In this document: in pieces, positions 53,614 through 62,273 of the stretch
How the letters are laid out: every line of letters begins with the position of its first letter
Position numbering within the stretch: the stretch's first letter is position 1
NCBI GenBank assembly: GCA_045641625.1
Contig: JAZUHH010000027.1
Location: 1-64,000, forward strand
Length of the DNA stretch: 64,000 nucleotides
Direction of reading: 5' to 3'
Source of the DNA: UBA1723 sp045641625
GTDB lineage: Bacteria > Bacteroidota > Bacteroidia > Bacteroidales > Paludibacteraceae
The notes under the pieces: generated by a model
The model's input: only the letters and a program-made list of their open reading frames with translations
Databases searched by the model: none
What the model was told of the DNA's origin: nothing
Translations under genes and position numbers: made by a program

Positions 53614-55506
53614 ATGAGAAAAAGAATATCTATAACACTATTACTGGCAGCGATGATGTCGTTGCTATGTACTGCTTTTTCTCAAAACTTTGACAAGGAG
53701 AAGTTCTTTGACAGGGAAAGCTGGCAGAGCAAGGGCGACATTCCTGCCCGATATAATGACGGCATCTATTTCGATGATTTGGATTTCGAGAACGATACCT
53801 TCGAGATATTTTCCAACTTTGATTTGAAGGAGGATGGTTTCTATAACATTACACTTTTCGGCCACAAGGACGACTTGATGAGTACCGGAGTGGTGTATGC
53901 CAAGGGAACTGACTATTCGGAATGCTCGGCTGCTGTGCCTCATCTGCCATATTCCAACAGAAACTATAACATCTACCTTCGTGGTGTAGGAACTAAGGAT
54001 GGAAAGATCACTATAGGTTTCAAGGGAATAGGCGGCAAGGGTATCTTCGTTAACGACATAAAGGTCGAGAGGGCTAAAGGTCCTTACGAACTGTTGCAGG
54101 GTGGAGACATAACAATGCTTCACTATGTGCTTGACAATGGTGGAGACTATAAGGACGAGTTCGGCAATCTTCTTTACAGACCTTCGGACACTCGACACGC
54201 AAAGTCAATGGCTGTGCTGAAGTATCTTGCTTCACGAGGATTCAATGTTGTCAGAATAAGGGAGAGTGTGAACCCCGGAAGAAAAAGCACGAGCGCAGAC
54301 GGAAAGTATTACCTTCCCGACGGATATCAGGACAGGGCTGACTGTCACGAACTTGCGCAAGAGGCCAAGGAAGCCGGACTGAAGATACAATATACCCTTA
54401 ACCTTTCCGACTATTGGAGTAACGGAGAGTCGCAGATTGTACCTAAGGCTTGGCAGGAAAACTTGAAGTCATACTATAGCTTTGACGAAAAGGTTGACGC
54501 GTTGAGGCTGATTGTCAGGGACTATGTGACATCTACTCTTTCGGAACTAAAGGGCAAGGGTGTGGTTCCTGAATATGTGTCTGTTGGTAACGAGACAAAC
54601 GGAGGATTCCTTTATCCGTATGCCTATTCCTACGACATAGAGTCTTCGTTCGCTAGTGCGGAAAGACCAGTTGGCAAGGCGCATCCCGAGAATATCGCAT
54701 TGTTCGTGAACGCTGCATACGACGCTATCAAGAGGGTGAATCCAGACACAAAGGTAATGGTTCATATCGCAGACAATACAAGTGATGTTACAAAGTGGGG
54801 CAGTCCAACTACCTGCAAATGGTACTTTGACCTGCTTTTGAAATACGGAACAAAGTTTGATGTCATAGGCTTGTCATACTATCCGTCTTGGAGCGAGGCT
54901 ACTTGCAGAGAGTTCGGTGAGTTTGCAAAGCAGGTGATTGACCTTTATGGCAAGGATATCTTCATCATGGAGAGCGGCTACAACTTTACACCCAAGAGAG
55001 TTGACGGCTATGATGGCCAGTTGAGCAACAATGCTCCTTTGTATGCACAATACTATACTTTCGAGTCCTATGGACAGAAGGCTTTCGTTACTGAGCTTCT
55101 GAACACTTGTAAGGGTGTCGGCTTGAGTACGGATAGAGGAGAGGTTGTTGGTTCCTTGTACTGGGACCCTTTGATGATCCATGTCGAGGACAATAACGGA
55201 AGTAATGTTACAGGTTGGGCTCACTTCACATCAACCGGCAAGGCAGATGTAAACGTGGTCGAGAACACGTCCTTGTTCGACTTTGACGGAGCTGCTCTTG
55301 AGGCTCTTGAGGCGTATGAAGCCAACCGTTATTCAGTATATTCTCCTGCCCCTAAGGAGGAGACCAATACAGCCAAGTTGGTATGCGTGAAGGCTGCGAA
55401 CATAGATTGGGACAAGGCTGAAGTGTACAGTTTGTGCGGAAAGTTAGTAAAAGAGTTTGTTAAAGGCGAAATCTATATCATAGACGGAATAAAGTATAGA
55501 TACTAA
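53614..55506 (+). CDS. GH53 arabinogalactan endo-beta-1,4-galactanase
   Basis: A 630-residue secreted enzyme that cuts beta-1,4-galactan of pectin. The signal peptide ends at CTAFSQ. The N-terminal 150 residues form a beta-sandwich likely to bind carbohydrate. The GH53 barrel begins at GGDITMLHYVLDNGGDY; catalytic acid E327 is in YVSVGNETNGGFLYP and nucleophile E453 in FIMESGYNFTP; IGLSYYPSWSE is also typical. The C-terminal 40 residues (AEVYSLCGKLVKEFVKGEIY) look like a short or degenerate T9SS sorting domain. It is not near a SusC/SusD pair, so it is an orphan enzyme rather than part of a utilisation locus here. Confidence 0.92.
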   Translation: MRKRISITLLLAAMMSLLCTAFSQNFDKEKFFDRESWQSKGDIPARYNDGIYFDDLDFENDTFEIFSNFDLKEDGFYNITLFGHKDDLMSTGVVYAKGTDYSECSAAVPHLPYSNRNYNIYLRGVGTKDGKITIGFKGIGGKGIFVNDIKVERAKGPYELLQGGDITMLHYVLDNGGDYKDEFGNLLYRPSDTRHAKSMAVLKYLASRGFNVVRIRESVNPGRKSTSADGKYYLPDGYQDRADCHELAQEAKEAGLKIQYTLNLSDYWSNGESQIVPKAWQENLKSYYSFDEKVDALRLIVRDYVTSTLSELKGKGVVPEYVSVGNETNGGFLYPYAYSYDIESSFASAERPVGKAHPENIALFVNAAYDAIKRVNPDTKVMVHIADNTSDVTKWGSPTTCKWYFDLLLKYGTKFDVIGLSYYPSWSEATCREFGEFAKQVIDLYGKDIFIMESGYNFTPKRVDGYDGQLSNNAPLYAQYYTFESYGQKAFVTELLNTCKGVGLSTDRGEVVGSLYWDPLMIHVEDNNGSNVTGWAHFTSTGKADVNVVENTSLFDFDGAALEALEAYEANRYSVYSPAPKEETNTAKLVCVKAANIDWDKAEVYSLCGKLVKEFVKGEIYIIDGIKYRY

Positions 55507-55509
55507 ATT

Positions 55510-56646
55510 ATGAGCGATTCTATAACTGTCATACAACCTGCAGGTTCTTCTGAGCCTTCTCCGGTTTCTGTTGCTGCTCCCGCTTCTCAGCAGGAGGAAC
55601 AGCTGTCAGCACCTATTGAGAAGCAGGAGGTCGAGTCAGAGACAGTCACTCCTGCTTCGGTTGTTGAGGAAAGTAATGCGCCAGTGCAAACTTCTGTTTC
55701 GAGCGAACAGCCGGTTGTCAAGAAAGTGGATTCTATACGTACTCAGCCAGTGACTGAGAATAAACCCGTACCTGTAGTTGTCAAGACGACTAAACCAGAA
55801 GTTGTTGAGGCTGTTCGTCCCGTTAGCCAGGCTAAGCCTATAGAGGTGCCAAGAATAGAGGTCATTGCGGCTGATACAGCAACTAAGGATTCAGTTACGG
55901 CAGTTGACTCGCTTGCAAAGGACAGTGTAGCACCGGTAGTTGCCGTGCAGACATTCCAACAAAGAGATATTCCAAGTAAAGACGGAAGTCCGAGAGTTCC
56001 TACGGTTTCGATGAGCTTGTGGTACACTCCTTTCCTTCTTGTTCTTTTCATAGTGTATATGTATGTTCTTGGCGCAAGAATGAAGGCGTTCAAGACAGAG
56101 GTTCTGACATTCTTTAACCCGGCAGCCGGAGGAAGTATCTTCGGTTCCGAATGGCTTCAGAGTTCCCCATACAAGTTTGCCTTGACATGCGCCAGCCTGT
56201 GCAGTCTTGGCCTGTTCGGATTCTTTGCTACGCATGGCAGCAACTGCACGCTTCATCCTTTGCTGATAATCGTTGCGGTCATAGCAACTGTCATCGTATG
56301 CCTGCTCAAGAAGTGGTTGATGGACCTGCTTCAGTTTGTCTATTACCCTGGCCGCACCACATTGTTTTCCAATTCCTTCATGACGATAATTCGTCTAGCC
56401 GGATTGTGTATGGTTCCTGCGGTTTTGATGCTCAGCTATTCTCCGGACAGCTGTTTCAACGGAGCGCTATATTTCGGCTTCGGAGTATTATTTTTAGCCA
56501 AAATACTAATGATTGGCAAGTCTATCGTTAATTTTTTCGATGGCTTTATCTCTATTTTCTATTTATTTTTGTACCTTTGCACGTTCGAAGTGCTACCCCT
56601 AGTGGGATTAAGTGCTTTTTTAGTGAATATTAAGTATATTTTTTAA
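55510..56646 (+). CDS. DUF4271 membrane protein
   Basis: A 378-residue protein. Residues 1-165 are low complexity, Pro/Val/Ser/Glu-rich and probably disordered. Residues about 170-378 hold six or so membrane spans (PFLLVLFIVYMYVLGARM, LLIIVAVIATVIVCLLKKW, and an IFYLFLYLCTFEVLPLVG segment near the end), matching DUF4271. The gene starts 3 bp after GH53 and 18 bp before hemD. In Bacteroidales DUF4271 genes commonly precede a uroporphyrinogen-III synthase-like gene and rnpA, as here; the role is unknown. Confidence 0.85.
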   Translation: MSDSITVIQPAGSSEPSPVSVAAPASQQEEQLSAPIEKQEVESETVTPASVVEESNAPVQTSVSSEQPVVKKVDSIRTQPVTENKPVPVVVKTTKPEVVEAVRPVSQAKPIEVPRIEVIAADTATKDSVTAVDSLAKDSVAPVVAVQTFQQRDIPSKDGSPRVPTVSMSLWYTPFLLVLFIVYMYVLGARMKAFKTEVLTFFNPAAGGSIFGSEWLQSSPYKFALTCASLCSLGLFGFFATHGSNCTLHPLLIIVAVIATVIVCLLKKWLMDLLQFVYYPGRTTLFSNSFMTIIRLAGLCMVPAVLMLSYSPDSCFNGALYFGFGVLFLAKILMIGKSIVNFFDGFISIFYLFLYLCTFEVLPLVGLSAFLVNIKYIF

Positions 56647-56664
56647 CTGTCCAGGTTGAGAGAA

Positions 56665-57441
56665 ATGTCCCAGATTAAACGAATTTTGGTGTCGCAGCCA
56701 AAACCCGCTACAGAGAAGTCTCCTTACTTTGATATTGAGGCAAAGTACGATGTCAAGATCGACTTTAAGCAGCTCATAAAGATAGAGGGTGTAACTACAA
56801 AAGAATTCAGAACACAGAAAATAAATATCCTCGACCATACCGCTATTATTTTTCCTAACAAGCTTGCTGTTGACCATTTCTTCCGCATTTGTGAGGAGAT
56901 GAAGATCAAGATGCATGACGAGATGCGCTACATCTTCCCTAAGGAGGAGCACTCTCATTACATCTCGAAGTATGTTCAGTACAGAAAGAGAAGAATCTAT
57001 TTCCCTGCAGACGGTTCGGGAACAGATATGATCGACGTTATCAAGAAGCGTCCTAAAGAGAAGTATTTGGCAGTAGTGTCTGACGTTTACGAGGTAAACA
57101 AGAATATCTCGGTTGATCCAAAGGATGACTATTTGGCAGTTTTGTCTGCAAACAATATCCAGTGCGAGAAGGCAGTTATGTACCGTACAGTAAGTGTGGA
57201 TTATACTCAGGATCCGGACTTCAAGTATGACATGATGGCGTTCTTTACTCCTTCAGGAATTCACTCTTTGTTTGACAATTTCCCAGACTTCAAGCAGGGG
57301 GACATCAAGATAGCGTGCTTCGGACCTACCGTAGTCAAGGCTGCAGAGGAGGCCGGCTTGAGAGTTGACATCCAGTGTCCTACTGACGAGTGCAAGTCTA
57401 TGCCTGCTGCTATCGAGAACTATCTTAAGAACAATCAGTAA
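56665..57441 (+). CDS. hemD: uroporphyrinogen-III synthase-like protein
   Basis: A 258-residue HemD-fold protein. N-terminal SQIKRILVSQPKPATEKSPY, AIIFPNKLAVDHFF, a hinge near the middle, and the second-domain segment MAFFTPSGIHSLFDNFPDF followed by KIACFGPTVVKAAEEAGLR (the GPxTAxAAxxxG-like motif). HemD sequences vary greatly, so function is inferred from fold and context. The start is at 56665; a TTG nine bases upstream is less likely. It forms part of the conserved DUF4271-hemD-rnpA neighbourhood and ends before a terminator at 57463. Confidence 0.85.
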   Translation: MSQIKRILVSQPKPATEKSPYFDIEAKYDVKIDFKQLIKIEGVTTKEFRTQKINILDHTAIIFPNKLAVDHFFRICEEMKIKMHDEMRYIFPKEEHSHYISKYVQYRKRRIYFPADGSGTDMIDVIKKRPKEKYLAVVSDVYEVNKNISVDPKDDYLAVLSANNIQCEKAVMYRTVSVDYTQDPDFKYDMMAFFTPSGIHSLFDNFPDFKQGDIKIACFGPTVVKAAEEAGLRVDIQCPTDECKSMPAAIENYLKNNQ

Positions 57442-57462
57442 AAACAGGATTTCGAAATAAGG

Positions 57463-57492
57463 AAAGACGCACTCGTTTGTGCGTCTTTTTAA
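57463..57492 (+). terminator. hairpin terminator between hemD and rnpA
   Basis: AAAGACGCAC (57463-57472) pairs with GTGCGTCTTT (57479-57488), 10 bp perfect, followed by TT. It lies only 20 bp before the rnpA start, so it may modulate read-through rather than end all transcription. Confidence 0.75.
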
Positions 57493-57511
57493 TTATATAC
57501 ACTGCAACAAT

Positions 57512-57892
57512 ATGAGATTCACATTCCCCAAAGCTGAACATCTTTGTCTGAAGAATGACGTGGCGACTCTTTTCGAGTCCGGCACAGCTTTCGTGTCTTT
57601 CCCATATCGTGTGGTGGTTCGTAAGGTGGAGAAGGACCCTGTTCCTGCAAAGATTCTTATCATCTCTCAGAAGAAGAAGCTGAAGAGGGCTGTGTGGCGC
57701 GTTCATCTTCGCCGCCAGATCCGAGAAGCATATCGTCTTAACAAGGCTCCTCTGTTCGAGTTTCTGGCAGAGCAGAACTATTCGGTTCATGTCGCGTTCA
57801 TGTCTGTTGACTCGAAGCTGTCCGACCAGAAGTTCATGCACGAGAAGATGGCCTTGACAATAAAGAAGATCATAAACAAACTTAAGGAGTGA
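57512..57892 (+). CDS. rnpA: ribonuclease P protein component
   Basis: The protein subunit of RNase P, which matures tRNA 5' ends. A 126-residue basic protein starting MRFTFPKAEHLCLKNDVATL. The RNR-type basic helix is visible as KRAVWRVHLRRQIREAYRLN (about residues 57-76). A longer start upstream overlaps the hemD terminator hairpin and is rejected. The stop overlaps the start of the DUF1294 gene by one base (TGATG). In many bacteria rnpA precedes yidD, but here a DUF1294 gene takes that place. Confidence 0.92.
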   Translation: MRFTFPKAEHLCLKNDVATLFESGTAFVSFPYRVVVRKVEKDPVPAKILIISQKKKLKRAVWRVHLRRQIREAYRLNKAPLFEFLAEQNYSVHVAFMSVDSKLSDQKFMHEKMALTIKKIINKLKE

Positions 57893-58158
57893 TGAATCTT
57901 GAATTTGCATTCCTTCTGCTGTTCCTCTGGAATGTGGTTGTGTTTGCTGTCTATGCTATAGACAAGTATAAGGCGAAGCGCAACAAGTGGAGGATTCCGG
58001 AAAAGACACTTATCCTCCTCGCCTTCCTGGGTGGAGCATACGGAGCATTGGCAGGCATGTATATGATCAGGCACAAGACAAAGCACCTGAAGTTCCAGAT
58101 ATTTGTTCCGTTGGTGGCCGTGTTGAATTGCGCAGCCATTTTCTATCTGATGAAATAG
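57892..58158 (+). CDS. DUF1294 small membrane protein
   Basis: An 88-residue protein with three membrane spans. Family signature: YAIDKYKAKRNKWRIPEKTL, LAFLGGAYGALAGM, and RHKTKHLKFQI. DUF1294 is widespread and of unknown function. The ATG at 57892 overlaps the rnpA stop by one base, so translation is coupled. A GTG one codon earlier is possible. Confidence 0.9.
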   Translation: MNLEFAFLLLFLWNVVVFAVYAIDKYKAKRNKWRIPEKTLILLAFLGGAYGALAGMYMIRHKTKHLKFQIFVPLVAVLNCAAIFYLMK

Positions 58159-58205
58159 CATTTTGTTTTCTGTTGTTTTTTCTTTTCGGAAAACCTCGTT
58201 CCAAA

Positions 58206-58237
58206 TTTGGAGAATAGAAATTCCTTTTTTATCTTTG
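58206..58237 (+). promoter_or_regulatory. carB promoter
   Basis: TTTG (58206-58209), 20 bp, TATCTTTG (58230-58237): a full consensus. It implies a carB leader of about 170 nt. Confidence 0.8.
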
Positions 58238-58261
58238 CATAATTTTAAGTTATAAGGAGGA

Positions 58262-58339
58262 ATGAAGATAAAACTAACACATACAGTATTAGTGTTTGCG
58301 GAAACAGCTTCTGCAATGTCTCATTCTTTTTTATTTTAG
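58262..58339 (+). CDS. putative 25-residue carB leader peptide
   Basis: ATG-to-TAG frame inside the carB leader, ending in SHSFLF, two bases before the terminator stem. An AAGGAGGA run (58254-58261) directly abuts the ATG, closer than is optimal. A hairpin (TTGCGGAA with TTCTGCAA, 58296-58316) is inside it, followed by a U-rich stretch (58325-58340). The position suggests control of the downstream terminator by translation. No expression evidence is available. Confidence 0.45.
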   Translation: MKIKLTHTVLVFAETASAMSHSFLF

Positions 58340-58340
58340 T

Positions 58341-58377
58341 TGCGTTGGACGTCCTTCAGTTCTAACGCATTTTTTTT
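58341..58377 (+). terminator. leader terminator (attenuator) before carB
   Basis: TGCGTTGGA (58341-58349) pairs with TCTAACGCA (58361-58369), 9 bp with one G-U pair, 11-nt loop, then eight T. It lies 36 bp upstream of the carB ATG and downstream of the carB promoter, so it must be bypassed for carB to be made. Confidence 0.75.
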
Positions 58378-58413
58378 GACATTTTAGAAATAGAAACAAA
58401 TTATTATACGAAT

Positions 58414-61400
58414 ATGATTGAAGGAATCAAAAAAGTCATTCTGCTTGGATCCGGAGCATTGAAGATCGGTCAGGCAGGAGAGTTTGACTATTCAGGTTCG
58501 CAGGCCCTTAAGGCTATGCGAGAGGAGGGTATCAGCACTGTGCTTATCAATCCTAATATCGCTACTATCCAGACTTCTGCCGGTGTTGCTGACAAGGTGT
58601 ATTTCTTGCCAATCACTCCCTATTTCGTTGAGGAGGTAATCAAGAAGGAGAAGCCAGACGGCATTCTGCTTGCCTTTGGTGGACAGACTGCACTTAACTG
58701 CGGTACTGAGCTTTACAATAACGGCATTTTCGAGAAGTACGGTGTCAAGGTGCTTGGTACATCCGTAGATGCAATCATGATTACAGAGGACCGTGACCTT
58801 TTTGTCAAGAAGCTTGATGAGATCAAGGCTCTTACTCCTAAGTCTGAGGCTGTGGAGTCTATGGAGGATGCGCTTCGTGTTGCCAACGAGATCGGTTTCC
58901 CTATCATGGTTCGCTCGGCTTACGCCCTTGGTGGACTTGGCTCTGGTGTCTGCCAGAACGAGAAGGAGTTCCGCGACCTATGCGAAAGCGCTTTGGCTCA
59001 CTCAAAGCAGATCCTTGTAGAGGAGTCGTTGAAGGGTTGGAAGGAGATCGAGTTCGAGGTTATCCGCGACAAGAACGACCACTGCTTTACAGTAGTTCCA
59101 ATGGAGAACTTCGATCCGCTTGGAATACATACAGGTGAGTCCATCGTTGTTGCTCCTATTATTTCTTTGACTCAGGAGCAGATTACTTTCCTTCAGGAGA
59201 TTGCAAAGAAGGTTGTACGCCACATCGGTATTGTCGGAGAGTGTAATATACAGTACGCATTCAACGCCCAGACTAACGACTATCGTATCATCGAGATCAA
59301 CGCTCGTTTGAGCCGTTCTTCTGCTTTGGCTTCAAAGGCTTCCGGTTATCCTTTGGCTTTCGTTGCCGCTAAGTTGGCTTTGGGTTACTCTCTTGACCAG
59401 ATCGGTGAGATGGGTACTCCTAACTCGGCTTACGTTGCCCCTTCAGTGGATTATATGATCGTCAAGATACCACGTTGGGACTTGACAAAGTTTGTAGGCG
59501 TTGACCGTGAGATCGGTACTTCAATGAAGTCGGTCGGCGAGATCATGTCTATCGGTAAGTCTTTCGAGGAGATTATCCAGAAGGGACTTCGTATGATAGG
59601 ACAGGGTATGCACGGATTCGTCGGCAACAAGGACTTGGAGTTCGACGACCTTGACAAGGAACTTTCTCACCCTACAGACCTTCGTATCTTCGCCATAGCA
59701 GCTGCTCTTGAGAAGGGCTACACAGTGGAGAGAATCGAGGAGTTGACTAAGATTGACATCTGGTTCCTTAACAAGTTGAAGAATATCGTTGACTACACTA
59801 AGGTGATCTCTAAATACAAGACTATCGAGGAGATCCCTGCAGATGTGTTGCGCGAGGCTAAGCGTCTTGGATTCTCTGACTTCCAGATTGCACGCTACTG
59901 CGAGAATCCTTCGGGCAACATGGAGAAGGAGATTCTTCGTGTCCGTGCTTCTCGAAAGAAGAACAACATTCTTCCAGCGGTCAGAAGAATCAATACAGTC
60001 GCTTCCGAACATCCGGAATTGACTAACTATCTATACATGACTTACGGCGTAAACGAGCATTCGATAAGCTATGACTACAAGAACGAAAAATCAATCGTAG
60101 TCCTTGGATCGGGCGCATACCGTATCGGTTCATCCGTAGAGTTCGACTGGTGTTCTGTCAATGCTGTCCAGACTGCAAGAAAGTTGGGCTACAAGTCCAT
60201 CATGATCAACTACAATCCTGAGACTGTGTCAACTGACTACGACATGTGCGACAGACTTTACTTTGACGAGTTGAGCTACGAGCGCGTGTTGGATGTCTTG
60301 GACCTAGAGACTCCTAAGGGTGTCATCGTATCAGTAGGAGGACAGATTCCAAATAACTTGGCAATGAAGCTTCACCGCCAGAATGTTCCTATCCTTGGTA
60401 CTTCTCCGGTTTCTATCGACCGCGCAGAGAACCGTCACAAGTTCTCTGCAATGCTTGACCAGCTTGGCATCGACCAGCCAAGATGGAAGGAGCTTACAAG
60501 CTTCGAGGAGATCGACGCGTTCATCGACCAGGTAGGCTTCCCTGTATTGATTCGTCCATCATACGTGCTTTCAGGTGCTGCGATGAACGTATGCTACAAC
60601 AAGGAGCAGATGCATACATTCCTTAAGGCTGCCGCACAGGTTTCTAAGGAGTATCCGGTAGTTGTTTCTTCGTTCATGCAGGAGACAAAGGAGATCGAGT
60701 TCGACGCTGTGGCTAAGTGCGGAGAGATTATCGAATACGCGATATCTGAGCATGTAGAGTACGCTGGTGTCCACTCTGGTGACGCAACTATCGTATTCCC
60801 TGCACAGAAGATCTATATGGAGACTGCACGCAGAATCAAGAAGATCAGCAAGAAGATTGCTCAGGAGCTTAACATCAGCGGACCTTTCAACATCCAGTTC
60901 CTTGCAAAGAACAACGAGGTTAAGGTTATCGAGTGTAACCTTCGTGCATCACGAAGCTTCCCATTCGTGTCTAAGGTATTGAAGAGAAACTTTATCGAGA
61001 CTGCTACAAAGATTATGCTTGACGTTCCAGTCGAGACTCCGGACTCATCTACATTTGATATTGACTACGTAGGTGTTAAGGCTTCCCAGTTCTCGTTTGC
61101 CCGTCTTCACAAGGCTGACCCTGTTCTTGGAGTTGATATGTCTTCGACAGGAGAGGTTGGATGTATCGGAGCAGACTTTGACGAGGCATTGTTGACTTCT
61201 ATGATCTCTGTAGGTTATCCTATTCCAACAAAGGGTATCTTGGTGTCATCAGGAGATGTTCGTGGCAAGGTTGAACTTCTTGACGCATGCAAGATGTTGT
61301 CTGGAAAGGGTTACAAGATCTACGCTACAGAGGGCACTCAGAAGTTCTTGGGCGAGCATAGTGTCGAGGCTACTGCAGTTTGCTGGCCTGACGAGCAGTG

Positions 61401-61635
61401 TTGTGGCAAGGCAGACATCGCCAAGCTTATGGCTGACCACCAGATCGACTTGGTAATCAATGTGCCAAAGGATCAGACAAAGCGCGAGCTTACAAACGGA
61501 TACAGAATCCGTCGTTCGGCAATAGATCACAACATTCCATTGATGACAAACGCACGTCTTGCAAGCGCATACATCCGTGCTTTGGTTAACAAGGGTGTGG
61601 AAGACATCAAGATCAAGACTTGGCAGGAATACTAA
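58414..61635 (+). CDS. carB: carbamoyl-phosphate synthase large subunit
   Basis: Makes carbamoyl phosphate for pyrimidines and arginine. Full-length, 1073 residues. Two ATP-grasp halves are visible: LLGSGALKIGQAGEFDYSGS and VLGSGAYRIGSSVEFDWCSV start them; LNCGTELYNNG and AFGGQTALN in the first; SVGGQIPNNLA in the second; the MGS-like allosteric domain is at the C-terminus (GILVSSGDVRGKVELLDACK). carA is not adjacent. The 3' end (61568-61635) plus terminator is duplicated at 62846-62961. The product ends VEDIKIKTWQEY, two residues longer than the tail copy. The upstream leader suggests attenuation control. Confidence 0.97.
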   Translation: MIEGIKKVILLGSGALKIGQAGEFDYSGSQALKAMREEGISTVLINPNIATIQTSAGVADKVYFLPITPYFVEEVIKKEKPDGILLAFGGQTALNCGTELYNNGIFEKYGVKVLGTSVDAIMITEDRDLFVKKLDEIKALTPKSEAVESMEDALRVANEIGFPIMVRSAYALGGLGSGVCQNEKEFRDLCESALAHSKQILVEESLKGWKEIEFEVIRDKNDHCFTVVPMENFDPLGIHTGESIVVAPIISLTQEQITFLQEIAKKVVRHIGIVGECNIQYAFNAQTNDYRIIEINARLSRSSALASKASGYPLAFVAAKLALGYSLDQIGEMGTPNSAYVAPSVDYMIVKIPRWDLTKFVGVDREIGTSMKSVGEIMSIGKSFEEIIQKGLRMIGQGMHGFVGNKDLEFDDLDKELSHPTDLRIFAIAAALEKGYTVERIEELTKIDIWFLNKLKNIVDYTKVISKYKTIEEIPADVLREAKRLGFSDFQIARYCENPSGNMEKEILRVRASRKKNNILPAVRRINTVASEHPELTNYLYMTYGVNEHSISYDYKNEKSIVVLGSGAYRIGSSVEFDWCSVNAVQTARKLGYKSIMINYNPETVSTDYDMCDRLYFDELSYERVLDVLDLETPKGVIVSVGGQIPNNLAMKLHRQNVPILGTSPVSIDRAENRHKFSAMLDQLGIDQPRWKELTSFEEIDAFIDQVGFPVLIRPSYVLSGAAMNVCYNKEQMHTFLKAAAQVSKEYPVVVSSFMQETKEIEFDAVAKCGEIIEYAISEHVEYAGVHSGDATIVFPAQKIYMETARRIKKISKKIAQELNISGPFNIQFLAKNNEVKVIECNLRASRSFPFVSKVLKRNFIETATKIMLDVPVETPDSSTFDIDYVGVKASQFSFARLHKADPVLGVDMSSTGEVGCIGADFDEALLTSMISVGYPIPTKGILVSSGDVRGKVELLDACKMLSGKGYKIYATEGTQKFLGEHSVEATAVCWPDEQCCGKADIAKLMADHQIDLVINVPKDQTKRELTNGYRIRRSAIDHNIPLMTNARLASAYIRALVNKGVEDIKIKTWQEY

Positions 61636-61658
61636 TCTTGAGAACAATAAAGACAAGG

Positions 61659-61687
61659 AAGTCCGTCTCGTCGAGGCGGACTTTTTT
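61659..61687 (+). terminator. carB terminator
   Basis: AAGTCCG (61659-61665) pairs with CGGACTT (61677-61683), with inner pairs CTCG/CGAG, then T6. Almost the same hairpin recurs at 62933-62961. Confidence 0.85.
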
Positions 61688-61743
61688 GTTGCATTTTATG
61701 TTGAAAGGCATGGTTTGTTCTGTTAACTTTTTTATAAAACTAT

Positions 61744-61774
61744 TTTGTAGATTTAGAAAATCTATCTATACTTG
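61744..61774 (+). promoter_or_regulatory. cassette promoter with palindromic operator in the spacer
   Basis: TTTG (61744-61747), 19 bp, TATACTTG (61767-61774). The spacer is almost filled by the inverted repeat TAGATTT-AGA-AAATCTA (61748-61764). A repressor bound here would block the polymerase. The two genes of the carB cassette follow. Confidence 0.6.
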
Positions 61775-61856
61775 CAATAGGAACAACAAAGGAAGTTGGA
61801 CTAAACGAGGATGCCGAAAACCATAGAGAGTAGGCAAGGATTTAATAATAGTGATT

Positions 61857-62264
61857 ATGGGTTATATTGTATTTATTTCTTGTTGCAGTAAAAAAGCAAA
61901 AGATCCATGTCAAGCACAATACTTATATAAAAGTCCACTTTTTAAGAAAAGTTTGGCTTATGCTCGTATGTTGACAAGTGATGATAAAATATTTATTTTA
62001 TCTGCAAAACATTATTTGATTCCTCTGAATAAAATAATATCATCTTATAATAAAACTCTTAATACTATGAGGATAGAAGAGAGAAAGGAATGGGCAGGAA
62101 TAGTAAATGGTCAGATAGATGGAATTCTAAAAAAATATCAAACAGATGATATTATAGTACTGGCTGGGGGAAAATATAGGGAGTTTTTGGACTTTAAGGG
62201 CAGAACTGTCAATGTTCCATTAAAAGGAATGAGAATTGGTCAGATGTTGAAATGTTTGAAATAA
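61857..62264 (+). CDS. DUF6884-like protein (first gene of the carB cassette)
   Basis: A 135-residue protein. Features resembling DUF6884: an N-terminal ISCCSKKAKDPCQAQYLYKS, IFILSAKHYLIPLNKIISSY followed by NKTL, a middle Trp helix, IVLAGGKYREFL and a Pro-Leu-Lys-Gly-Met end. I recall this family from phages and genomic islands; its function is not established. Cysteines at about residues 9, 10 and 17 are reminiscent of a metal site. The start at the ATG 61857 (or GTG 61851) follows the cassette promoter. Low GC, unlike carB. The gene ends 9 bp before the GIY-YIG gene, so they form one transcription unit. Confidence 0.65.
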   Translation: MGYIVFISCCSKKAKDPCQAQYLYKSPLFKKSLAYARMLTSDDKIFILSAKHYLIPLNKIISSYNKTLNTMRIEERKEWAGIVNGQIDGILKKYQTDDIIVLAGGKYREFLDFKGRTVNVPLKGMRIGQMLKCLK

Positions 62265-62273
62265 ATATAGAAT

